Positions 27,385-33,484 of a stretch of DNA of 33,484 bases are shown piece by piece. Numbering within the stretch: the stretch's first letter is position 1; each line of letters begins with the position of its first letter. Where the stretch lies: positions 1 through 33,484 of the forward strand of contig DATDPG010000055.1 in the NCBI GenBank assembly GCA_035292885.1. The letters run 5' to 3'. The position numbers were made by a program, and so were the translations under genes. The notes beneath the pieces were generated by a model. It had not been told where the DNA came from, made no database searches, and saw nothing but the letters and a program-made list of their open reading frames with translations. The stretch comes from Bdellovibrionota bacterium. GTDB lineage: Bacteria; Bdellovibrionota_G; JALEGL01; DATDPG01.

Positions 27385-27625
27385 GTCTCGCTCTCCTCAC
27401 CGAAATGATGCGAATTTCGCCCGTTCGGATGGTAAAGATTCCCACATAGTATCTGTCTTTGAATTTTCCGATGATCGCATGACGAAGTTCCCCTTTGGAA
27501 TGCGCAACACCCACGGCCAAGACATTCTTTTTTTCAAAAATCGAATCTTGTGCTTCCTCAAACGAGATCCCATGTTTTTCTTTGTTTTCCGCAGATTTCC
27601 TGGGGTCCCATCCATACATAGTCAT
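27347..27625 (-). CDS. brnT: BrnT-like ribonuclease toxin
   Basis: This 92-residue protein has the BrnT pattern: YGWDPRKSAENKEKHGISFEEA at the N-terminus, then RHAIIGKFKDRYYVGIFTIR, and IRIISVRRARHEEE at the C-terminus. BrnT is a RelE-like RNase that inhibits translation. Conserved Lys/His (KEKHGISF) and C-terminal Arg residues are present, so it appears intact. The start is ATG 27625 (a second Met is two codons on). The AT-rich upstream region contains possible promoter and operator repeats. The pair lies between direct repeats B and C, as if acquired as a unit. Confidence 0.88.
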   Translation of the reverse strand: MTMYGWDPRKSAENKEKHGISFEEAQDSIFEKKNVLAVGVAHSKGELRHAIIGKFKDRYYVGIFTIRTGEIRIISVRRARHEEERQARSRGL

Positions 27626-27682
27626 TTTATATCAATATTATATCAATTCGCAATACTGCCATGAAGGGGAGATCTTCCCTTC
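27626..27682 (-). promoter_or_regulatory. Candidate brnTA promoter/operator region
   Basis: Just upstream of brnT, the minus strand carries TATAAT (27642-27637) with a weak -35-like TTCATG 17 bases further upstream. The box overlaps a tandem repeat, ATATCAAT, present twice on the + strand. At 27663-27682 a near-palindrome (GAAGGGGA-GATC-TTCCCTTC) could be a binding site for the BrnA repressor. The -10 box lies very close to the ATG, so the transcript would be almost leaderless. Pattern-based only. Confidence 0.35.
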
Positions 27683-27760
27683 TTGGCTGGGTTGTCTCGG
27701 GCGCTGGAGTTCTGCAACGGGAGGAGAGCCCAGCGGGGAGTCGTGGGGCTGAAATCGAAC

Positions 27761-27807
27761 GATTTCAGCTCGTGGATCCGGACTCCAGCGCCAGCAGCCG
27801 GGTCTTA
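27761..27807 (+). repeat. Direct repeat C: 3' end of ogt (glycosylase-end homology on the other strand)
   Basis: These 47 bases match copy B (27080-27126) at 45 positions and share the 31-base core with copy A. On the minus strand they encode the genuine C-terminus of Ogt, KTRLLALESGSTS-stop. On the plus strand they still read WIRTPAPAAGS-stop, parallel to the glycosylase end WIRTPAQTGAS-stop in copy A. Just to the left, GCTGAAATCG and CGATTTCAGC (27748-27769) form a perfect 10-bp inverted repeat with a 2-base spacer. Confidence 0.9.
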
Positions 27808-28274
27808 AGCGGAAGACCGCCACCGTAGCCGACCAGCGAGCCGTCTTTCCCGATCACGCGGTGGCACGGCACCACGATCGGAATCGGGTTCGCGTTGTTG
27901 GCGAGGCCCACCGCTCGCGTGGCTTTGGGTTTACCGATCGCTTTGGCCACGTCGTGATACGACCATTGCTTTCCGTAGGGGATGCGCAGCAGCGTTCGCC
28001 AGACTTTTTTCTGGAAATCGGTTCCGCGCAGGTCCAGCGGCAGATCGAACGCCTGTCGTTTGCCGGTGAAGTATTCGATGATCTGGCGGCCGGCCTGTTC
28101 GATCAGCGGCGTCTGTTTACGAACCAATTCCACGCTGCGGTCTTTTTTCAGCGGACCGAACTCTTTTCGTTCGCTCTTTCCGGGGAGCGTCAAGCGGACG
28201 ATGGCTTTATCCGTGGCGGCGACAAACGACTTCCCCCACGGTGTGTGAATAATTTCCCAATAGATCGTTTGCAT
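27765..28274 (-). CDS. ogt: Methylated-DNA--protein-cysteine methyltransferase (O6-alkylguanine repair)
   Basis: This single-use repair protein transfers alkyl groups from O6-alkylguanine to its own cysteine. At 169 residues it matches the Ogt/MGMT class without an Ada regulatory domain. Visible are FQKKVWRTLLRIPYGKQWSY, the Asn of the hinge (LANNANPIPIV), the acceptor Cys137 in VVPCHRVIGKDGSLVGYGGGL and the C-terminal helix KTRLLALE. ATG 28274 follows a strong AAAGGAG; the longer frame to 28319 is not needed. It lies 16 bases downstream of fabH on the same strand, so it may share its transcript. Its last codons are direct repeat C. Confidence 0.95.
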   Translation of the reverse strand: MQTIYWEIIHTPWGKSFVAATDKAIVRLTLPGKSERKEFGPLKKDRSVELVRKQTPLIEQAGRQIIEYFTGKRQAFDLPLDLRGTDFQKKVWRTLLRIPYGKQWSYHDVAKAIGKPKATRAVGLANNANPIPIVVPCHRVIGKDGSLVGYGGGLPLKTRLLALESGSTS

Positions 28275-28290
28275 GTGAATTGCTCCTTTC

Positions 28291-29292
28291 TCAATAAGCC
28301 CAACGGACCAGAGCCGCACCCCACGTAAAACCCGCTCCGAAACTCGTGATCAAAACCAATTTTCCCTTTGTCAGCCGGCCGTCGGCGACGGCGGTCGCGA
28401 GGCAGGTCGGAATCGTCGCCGAAGTCGTGTTGGCGTACTTGTCGATGGTCACGACGACCTTCTCGTCGGGAAGTCCCAACCGTTTTTGGCACGACTCGAT
28501 GATTCGTAAATTCGCCTGATGCGCGACAAAAAGATCGATGTCGCGCGGCAGAAAGTTGTTCCGCGCCAAGATTTCTTCCGTCACGTTCGCCATCTCGCAT
28601 ACGGCGAATTTAAAGACCTGCTTTCCCTCCTGGTGAACAAAGTGCATTTTCTTTTCCACGGTCTCCGCCGTCGGAGGCCTGCGGCTGCCTCCCGCAGGCA
28701 TGTAGAGAAATTCGGCGCCCGTTCCGTCGATATGGCAGACGGTGTCCAGGATGCCCAGCTCCGCCGTTTTTGAGACCGGTTCGAGCATGACCGCGCCCGC
28801 GCCGTCTCCGAACAGAACACAGGTGTTCCGGTCCTCAAAATTGGTTATGGAAGTCATGATATCCACGCCGACGACGATGACCTTTTTGTGCTTCCCGCTG
28901 CGGATAAACTGGTCTCCCGTGGCCAACGAAAAGACGAAACCGGAGCAGGCCGCCGAGAGATCGAACCCCCAGGCTTTTTTCGCGCCGATCTGTTGCTGAA
29001 TGAGGCAAGCCGTGGCGGGAAACAACATGTCGGGGGTGACGGTTCCGACGACGATCAGTTCGACTTCTTCCGGCGAAGTGTCGGTTTGCCGAAGGAGCTG
29101 CTCGACGGCGCCGACGGCCAAATGGCTGGCGGCCTGACCCTCGTCCACGTAGCGGCGCTCGGAGATTCCCGTGCGTGTGCGGATCCACTCATCCGACGTG
29201 TCGACCAACTTTTCGAGGTCCTTGTTGGTGACCACGCGAGAAGGGTGAAACATCGTTACCCCGGTGATTGCGGAGCGCATCGGTCCCGGCAT
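28291..29292 (-). CDS. fabH: Beta-ketoacyl-ACP synthase III
   Basis: FabH condenses acetyl-CoA (or another acyl-CoA) with malonyl-ACP to start fatty-acid synthesis. It has 333 residues. The thiolase-fold triad is seen as Cys116 (DLSAACSGF), His258 (FVAHQANLRI) and Asn288 (YANTTSATIP). SDEWIRTRTGISERRY and FGDGAGAVML also match. Start ATG 29292 has AAGG upstream; ATG 29280 (MRSAITGV) is a possible alternative. It is divergent from the aconitase gene. An unusual stretch near residue 200 (PAGGSRRPPTAETVEKK) is common in FabH of many phyla. Confidence 0.93.
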   Translation of the reverse strand: MPGPMRSAITGVTMFHPSRVVTNKDLEKLVDTSDEWIRTRTGISERRYVDEGQAASHLAVGAVEQLLRQTDTSPEEVELIVVGTVTPDMLFPATACLIQQQIGAKKAWGFDLSAACSGFVFSLATGDQFIRSGKHKKVIVVGVDIMTSITNFEDRNTCVLFGDGAGAVMLEPVSKTAELGILDTVCHIDGTGAEFLYMPAGGSRRPPTAETVEKKMHFVHQEGKQVFKFAVCEMANVTEEILARNNFLPRDIDLFVAHQANLRIIESCQKRLGLPDEKVVVTIDKYANTTSATIPTCLATAVADGRLTKGKLVLITSFGAGFTWGAALVRWAY

Positions 29293-29400
29293 GTTCGGTG
29301 CCTTGTAAAGGAAGCGGGGGTTCCTTGCAAGTATGAGAGGCTCTTGATTTCACGCCGTTTTTAACCCTTAGAAAGTACTACTTAACGCTAAAGAGAATGT

Positions 29401-29504
29401 CGCAGAGCCTTTGGCTCCGCGGGACGCCGTCCGATCGGATTTACGCGCCGATCGGCGGCTCGGCTCTCGGCCGTCTCGTCATAATACCCATGGATGAGAC
29501 GGCC
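29401..29504. repeat. Three consecutive hairpins in the fabH/aconitase divergent intergenic region
   Basis: The 419-bp gap (29293-29711) holds no gene I can support. Within it lie three strong inverted repeats. The first is 29401-29409 with 29413-29421 (one mismatch, loop TTT). The second is 29426-29438 with 29448-29459 (GCCG/CCGATCGG arms with one bulged T). The third is 29469-29480 with 29493-29504 (GGCCGTCTCGTC pairing over 12 bases including one G-T). None has a downstream T-tract. They could be a structured RNA leader, protein-binding palindromes or a cluster of palindromic repeats. Confidence 0.75.
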
Positions 29505-29711
29505 TCCGAGACGCCCGCGTCACCAAAAGCTCTGTTCCATTCTCTTTGACGAGGACGACCTTTGACTAGCTGGATGCCGGAACGGGGGTAATCGTCGCCA
29601 GATGTTTTGAAAAGTGCGCTCGAATGAGGTGATCACAAAAGAAATGAGACTCTTAGAGCAGCCTGTTAGCGTTGACAGGGGATATAGGCGGGCCTTAGTG
29701 TTCTGGCCGCC

Positions 29712-31712
29712 ATGATTGCGAGCCTTCTCAAGCGAAAGATCGAAAGGCGGGCCGAGGTCGTGGACCTGAAGGGGCGCGTTCTTCTGCTGGTGGATGATGC
29801 CCAGGCCATTCAAAAACAGCTGGCGGGAAAGGATCTGCCCTATTCCAAGGACCTGAAGTTTCGAGACGATATTTCGACCGATGAAATCACGCCGGCGCAC
29901 CTCTGCTTTTATTTCGACGAAACGCTCGGGGAGGTCCCTTACGTCGGTCTTCGTGCGGGGGGCGAATTTCCGATCAAATGGGGCGACGTCAAGAAAGCCG
30001 GATTTGTGGCATCCGCGGCCGGCAAGCGGCGCGGAAAGGGATCGAGCCGCGAACAATCCCCCTATGCCGAAATGTGCGCGGGGATTCGTCTGGTGATCGC
30101 GGAAAACATCGAGCGGATCTACAAACAGAACTGTCAAAACCTGGGGCTTTTGACCAGCACGAATTTCGATTTGATCGAAAGAATTCGGTCGGGAGCGAAG
30201 ATTCCGCTGACCGAATTCATGAAGGACGAAGACCCGATTACGTGCGAAATCATATCGCACGGGGGGTTGTTCAATTTCAATGTAGCGCGACTTCAGGGGA
30301 AGGTTGCGATCCCGCCCATTCAGACGAAACAACGGCCCATGACGTTGGGCGAGAAAATCTTTGCTCGGCATATGGTAGCGGATCTTGCTTCGGACAAGGT
30401 GGGTGTCTCGGCGGTTCAGCCGGGAGATACCGGTTTCGTTCGGACGGATCTTCGATTCAGTCACGAGTATGTGACGCCGATGGCTTCGATCTTTTTCGAA
30501 AAATTGGCGGGAGCTGCGGAGCGGGTGACGGACCCCTCCACGATTCTGTTCTTCCAGGACCATCTCACGTTCATTGACGATGTGATGAGCGAAGAGAAAC
30601 GAAAGATGGGACTACTCGATCTGGCGCATGGCCTGGGAAAGCGGCAGGAGGAATTTGCTCGCAAGCAGCGTATTCGTTTGCATGGATTAGTCCCCGGGCA
30701 AGGCTCGGACGCCATCTGCCACAGCAAGATTTGTGAAAGTTACGCCTTGCCGGGCCAGGTGATCGTGGGCTCGGATTCCCATACACCCCATTCGGGCGCG
30801 GTCGGTTGCATCGCCTTCGGGATCGGGACGACGGACGTTTTCAACGCGTGGATTACGAAAGATGTGCGCGTTCGCGTGCCGGAAACCGTGGGCGTCGTCG
30901 TGGACGGAAAGCCGAAAGGGAATCTCGCGGCGAAGGATTACATCTTAGCCATTTTGGCGCACCCTTACGTTCGTTCCGGAAGGGCGATCGGAAAGATTAT
31001 TGAATATACGGGAGATGCGGTGTCGGCGCTCAGCATAGACGAGCGGGCGACGATGACGAACATGGCCGCGGAAATCGGCGGGTTTACGGGCATCGTGGCG
31101 CCCGATCGAAAAACGGCGGAATTCTTGGTGGAACGGCGAGGGTTGAACCGGGCCGAAGCGGAGAAACTGTGCGAGTCGTGGCAGGGGGACGAAGGCGCCG
31201 TCTATACGGAAACCCTTCGGTTCGACGCTTCGAAGCTTTCGCCGCTGGTCGCGACGCCGGGCGATCCGGGAAATGGAATTTCGGTCACGGATTTGAAAGA
31301 GCCGGTAAAGATCGACATCGCTTACGGAGGTTCCTGCACGGCCGGCAAGGCCGCGGATATGGAGATGTACGCCCGCGTTTTGAAGAGTGCGATGGATCGC
31401 GGCCAGCACGTTCACCCGAACGTGGAGTTTTTCATTCAGTTCGGTTCCCAAGAGGTGCGCGACTATTGCATCCGGAAGGGCTATCGGGATCTCTTTCTCA
31501 AGGCGGGGGCCAAGGTCATCGATCCGTCGTGCGGCGCGTGTATCAACGCAGGTCCAGGCGCCTCGACGCGCAAGGAGCAGATTACGATCTCGGCTCAGAA
31601 TCGGAATTTCCCCGGCCGCTCCGGTCCCGGACAGGTTTACTTGGCTTCTCCTCTTACAGTTGCCGCCTCCGCGATTAAGGGTTACATCACGGCGTTCGAG
31701 GCGGACGGATGA
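29712..31712 (+). CDS. Aconitase-family hydratase with N-terminal swivel domain
   Basis: This 666-residue protein is a probable [4Fe-4S] hydro-lyase, such as an aconitase or isopropylmalate/homoaconitate isomerase. The LeuD-like swivel domain comes first (DDISTDEITPAHLCF, then GKGSSREQSPYAEMCAGIRLVIAENIERIY, residues about 50-155). The LeuC-like catalytic domains follow (QDHLTFID, HSKICESYALPGQVIVGSDSHTPHSGAVGC). Cluster ligands are Cys542 (GGSCTAGK), Cys607 and Cys610 (PSCGACINAGPG). AcnB also places the swivel first, but it has an extra HEAT-like N-terminal domain absent here. The start at ATG 29712 lacks a clear ribosome site. It overlaps the thiolase gene as ATGA. Substrate unknown. Confidence 0.85.
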   Translation: MIASLLKRKIERRAEVVDLKGRVLLLVDDAQAIQKQLAGKDLPYSKDLKFRDDISTDEITPAHLCFYFDETLGEVPYVGLRAGGEFPIKWGDVKKAGFVASAAGKRRGKGSSREQSPYAEMCAGIRLVIAENIERIYKQNCQNLGLLTSTNFDLIERIRSGAKIPLTEFMKDEDPITCEIISHGGLFNFNVARLQGKVAIPPIQTKQRPMTLGEKIFARHMVADLASDKVGVSAVQPGDTGFVRTDLRFSHEYVTPMASIFFEKLAGAAERVTDPSTILFFQDHLTFIDDVMSEEKRKMGLLDLAHGLGKRQEEFARKQRIRLHGLVPGQGSDAICHSKICESYALPGQVIVGSDSHTPHSGAVGCIAFGIGTTDVFNAWITKDVRVRVPETVGVVVDGKPKGNLAAKDYILAILAHPYVRSGRAIGKIIEYTGDAVSALSIDERATMTNMAAEIGGFTGIVAPDRKTAEFLVERRGLNRAEAEKLCESWQGDEGAVYTETLRFDASKLSPLVATPGDPGNGISVTDLKEPVKIDIAYGGSCTAGKAADMEMYARVLKSAMDRGQHVHPNVEFFIQFGSQEVRDYCIRKGYRDLFLKAGAKVIDPSCGACINAGPGASTRKEQITISAQNRNFPGRSGPGQVYLASPLTVAASAIKGYITAFEADG

Positions 31713-32917
31713 AGGGCATCAATTTACGCGATCGAGAAGTGGTCCTGGTTCATGGCGCTCGGACGCCGCTCGGAACGTTTTGCGGTGCGTTCACGAATAT
31801 CTCCGCCACGGACCTGGCTGTCGTCGCGTCCAAAGAGGCGATGCGGAGATCGCGCGTTAAACCGGAGGAAATCGACCAAGTCATTTTCGGAAACGTCCTG
31901 CAGACCAGCCCCGACGCGGTTTATTGCGCTCGTCACGTGGGACTGAAGGCCGGCGTTCCGAAGGAGATTCCGGCGCTGACGCTCAACCGTTTGTGCGGTT
32001 CCGGTTTCCAGGCGATCGTGGCGGCGGCCGAGCAGGTTTTGTTGGGGCGGGCCAAGATCGTCTTGGCCGGCGGGACCGAAAACATGACGCAAGCGCCTCA
32101 CACGGTTCGCGGCGCCCGGCTCGGTCTCCCGCTCGGAAAATCTTCGATGAATGATTATCTCTGGGAGGCGCTCCTCGATAGTTACAACAACCTGATGATG
32201 GCGAACACGGCCGAAAATCTGGCCCGGAAATACAAAATTACACGGGAAGAGGCCGATCAGTTCGCTCTTCGAAGCCAGCAGATGACCAAAGCTGCTCAGG
32301 AAGCGGGCCGGCTCGGGGAAGAAATTGTGGCCGTCGAGACGCGCGATAAGAAAGGGAAGCCGGTGGTGGTCGCAAAGGACGAGCACCCGAGATCCGATGC
32401 GACGATGGAAGGGCTGGCGAAATTACCGCCGGTATTTGAGAAGAACGGAATCGTCACGGCCGGCAACGCCAGCGGAATTTGCGACGGCGCCGCAGCCCTA
32501 GTTGTTATGGCCAAAGACGAAGCGGATAAACGCGGAATTTCATACTTAGGAACGCTGGTCGCTTACGGCGTCAGCGGCTGCGATCCGGACATTATGGGAA
32601 TTGGCCCGGTCCCCGCGGCGCGAAAGGCCCTCACCGATTTCGGGAAGACACTGGGTGACATAGACCTCATTGAAGTGAACGAGGCGTTCGCTCCTCAGAC
32701 GATCGCCGTGGAGCGGGAACTCGGTATTGCGCGCGAGAAATTAAACGTCAACGGAGGGGCAATCGCGTTGGGGCACCCGTTAGGTGCCAGCGGTGCCCGG
32801 ATTACACTCTCGCTTTTGATGGAACTTCGCCGGAGAAAGAAACGATGGGGCCTCGGCTCCGCTTGCATAGGCGGGGGACAGGGGATCGCCGTGATTTTGG
32901 AGGCCGCCGGGAAGTAA
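31709..32917 (+). CDS. Acetyl-CoA acetyltransferase (thiolase)
   Basis: This 402-residue thiolase makes or cleaves acetoacetyl-CoA or 3-ketoacyl-CoA. The nucleophile Cys96 lies in TLNRLCGSGFQAI, the catalytic His356 in GGAIALGHPLGASGARI, and the second Cys386 in SACIGGGQGIA. NEAFAPQ is also present. Biosynthetic and degradative thiolases cannot be separated with confidence by eye. ATG 31709 overlaps the aconitase-family stop, so the two are translationally coupled. The next gene, of the DRE-TIM family, starts 14 bases downstream. Confidence 0.94.
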   Translation: MKGINLRDREVVLVHGARTPLGTFCGAFTNISATDLAVVASKEAMRRSRVKPEEIDQVIFGNVLQTSPDAVYCARHVGLKAGVPKEIPALTLNRLCGSGFQAIVAAAEQVLLGRAKIVLAGGTENMTQAPHTVRGARLGLPLGKSSMNDYLWEALLDSYNNLMMANTAENLARKYKITREEADQFALRSQQMTKAAQEAGRLGEEIVAVETRDKKGKPVVVAKDEHPRSDATMEGLAKLPPVFEKNGIVTAGNASGICDGAAALVVMAKDEADKRGISYLGTLVAYGVSGCDPDIMGIGPVPAARKALTDFGKTLGDIDLIEVNEAFAPQTIAVERELGIAREKLNVNGGAIALGHPLGASGARITLSLLMELRRRKKRWGLGSACIGGGQGIAVILEAAGK

Positions 32918-32931
32918 AGAGGCCGAAAGAA

Positions 32932-33484
32932 ATGGACGAGAAAGAGATCATCTACGACTGGAATCAATTCGTTCAACATCCTCGCCCCCGGCAATCGTTC
33001 GTTCTGAACGACGAAACACTGAGAGACGGCCTCCAGTCCCCGTCGATCACCGATCCGACACGCGAAGAGAAAATCCAAATTTTACACCTAATGGAGGCTC
33101 TCGGGATTGGAACCGCCGACATCGGCCTGCCCGGCGCGGGACCTCATGTCGCGGAGAGCGTGACGGCGCTCGCGAAGGAAATCGTCTCGGCGAAAATGAA
33201 GCTCCGGCCGAACTGCGCGGCGCGGACGATGGTTCAGGATATCCAACCGATCGTCGACATCTCTCAGAAGACCGGGCTCCAGATCGAGGTTATGGCGTTC
33301 ATCGGGTCGAGTCCGATTCGGGTTTACACGGAAGAGTGGGACGAGCCGGTGATGCTAAAGCTGGTGCGGGACGCGATCTCGTTTGGCGTGAAGAACAATC
33401 TGCCGACCTGCTTGGTCACCGAAGATACGGTTCGCGCGCGGCCGGAAATGCTGTCGGCCCTTTACGGCGCCGCGCTGGAGGCGG
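32932..33484 (+). CDS. DRE-TIM family acyltransferase/lyase (isopropylmalate synthase or HMG-CoA lyase-like), 3' truncated by window
   Basis: The ATG at 32932 follows AAAGAGG at a suitable spacing and opens a frame that continues past the window edge (184 codons visible). The signature LNDETLRDGLQSPS near residue 25 supplies the metal-binding Asp and catalytic Arg typical of 2-isopropylmalate synthase, homocitrate synthase and HMG-CoA lyase. GTADIGLPGAGPHVAES and IEVMAFIGSSPIRVYTEEW follow the TIM-barrel pattern. Which reaction it catalyses cannot be decided from this half. Its place after an aconitase-family gene and a thiolase suits a chain-elongation or branched acid pathway. Confidence 0.85.
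   Translation, partial: MDEKEIIYDWNQFVQHPRPRQSFVLNDETLRDGLQSPSITDPTREEKIQILHLMEALGIGTADIGLPGAGPHVAESVTALAKEIVSAKMKLRPNCAARTMVQDIQPIVDISQKTGLQIEVMAFIGSSPIRVYTEEWDEPVMLKLVRDAISFGVKNNLPTCLVTEDTVRARPEMLSALYGAALEA

Noticed and set aside
29672-29700. Perfect -35 hexamer TTGACA upstream of the aconitase-family gene
   Set aside because: At the proper spacing the -10 position reads TTAGTG, a poor match, and the start would be almost at the ATG.
29520-30563. Long antisense frame (347 codons) opposite the aconitase-family gene; similar ones at 9092-10129 and 22953-23996
   Set aside because: Basic, His/Arg/Asp-rich composition typical of the complement of GC-biased genes; no motifs; each lies opposite a well-recognised gene.

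Overview
The window looks like a chromosomal segment from a Gram-negative, probably uncultured bacterium. It has moderately high GC, dense operons with 4-base ATGA/GTGA overlaps, and a complete division and cell-wall (dcw) run. Gene order and the FtsZ N-terminus (MFELVE...[17 protein letters not shown]) recall deltaproteobacterial-type lineages. I cannot place it more precisely from sequence alone.

Region 1 (1-11534, + strand) is the dcw cluster: murF (3' part), mraY, murD, ftsW, murG, murC, murB, ftsQ, ftsA, ftsZ. Nearly every junction overlaps by 4 bases. Together the genes make UDP-MurNAc-pentapeptide and lipid I/II, polymerise glycan and build the division ring. A perfect 19-bp hairpin lies inside the 3' end of ftsQ, just ahead of the ftsA ribosome binding site. 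No ddl gene sits inside the run; ddl is at 19021, about 7.5 kb past ftsZ.

Region 2 (11535-22677) separates ftsZ from ddl and continues past it. It holds a MntA/HepT toxin-antitoxin pair; a large fusion of a GT2 glycosyltransferase with a GT-C-like membrane domain and TPRs; a WecB-type UDP-GlcNAc 2-epimerase; a TPR protein with two cyclic-nucleotide-binding domains; a nested inverted-repeat element; and a second GT-C/TPR protein. Then come ddl and, on the minus strand, a Dpm1-like polyprenyl-phosphate glycosyltransferase and a zinc-ribbon/TM/TPR protein. The Dpm1-like enzyme could supply lipid-linked sugar to the two GT-C proteins, which would suggest surface glycan or glycoprotein synthesis.

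Region 3 (22877-26223, +) is a coupled run: alanine dehydrogenase, a glutaryl-CoA-dehydrogenase-like acyl-CoA dehydrogenase and an HhH-GPD DNA glycosylase.

Region 4 (26131-27807) is the most unusual part. The 3' end of the glycosylase gene and the 3' end of a convergent ogt (alkylguanine methyltransferase) gene appear to have overlapped ancestrally. That overlap is now present three times as direct repeats A, B and C. Between A and B sits an AT-richer nucleotidyltransferase/60-aa-protein pair. Between B and C sits a BrnT/BrnA toxin-antitoxin pair. This looks like two successive cassette insertions at one junction, with no recombinase gene in either cassette.

Region 5 (27765-33484) holds ogt and fabH on the minus strand, a hairpin-rich divergent intergenic region, and a + strand operon of a swivel-first aconitase-family enzyme, a thiolase and the start of a DRE-TIM (isopropylmalate synthase/HMG-CoA-lyase-like) gene cut by the window edge. 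No tRNA, rRNA, CRISPR array or transposase gene was recognised.
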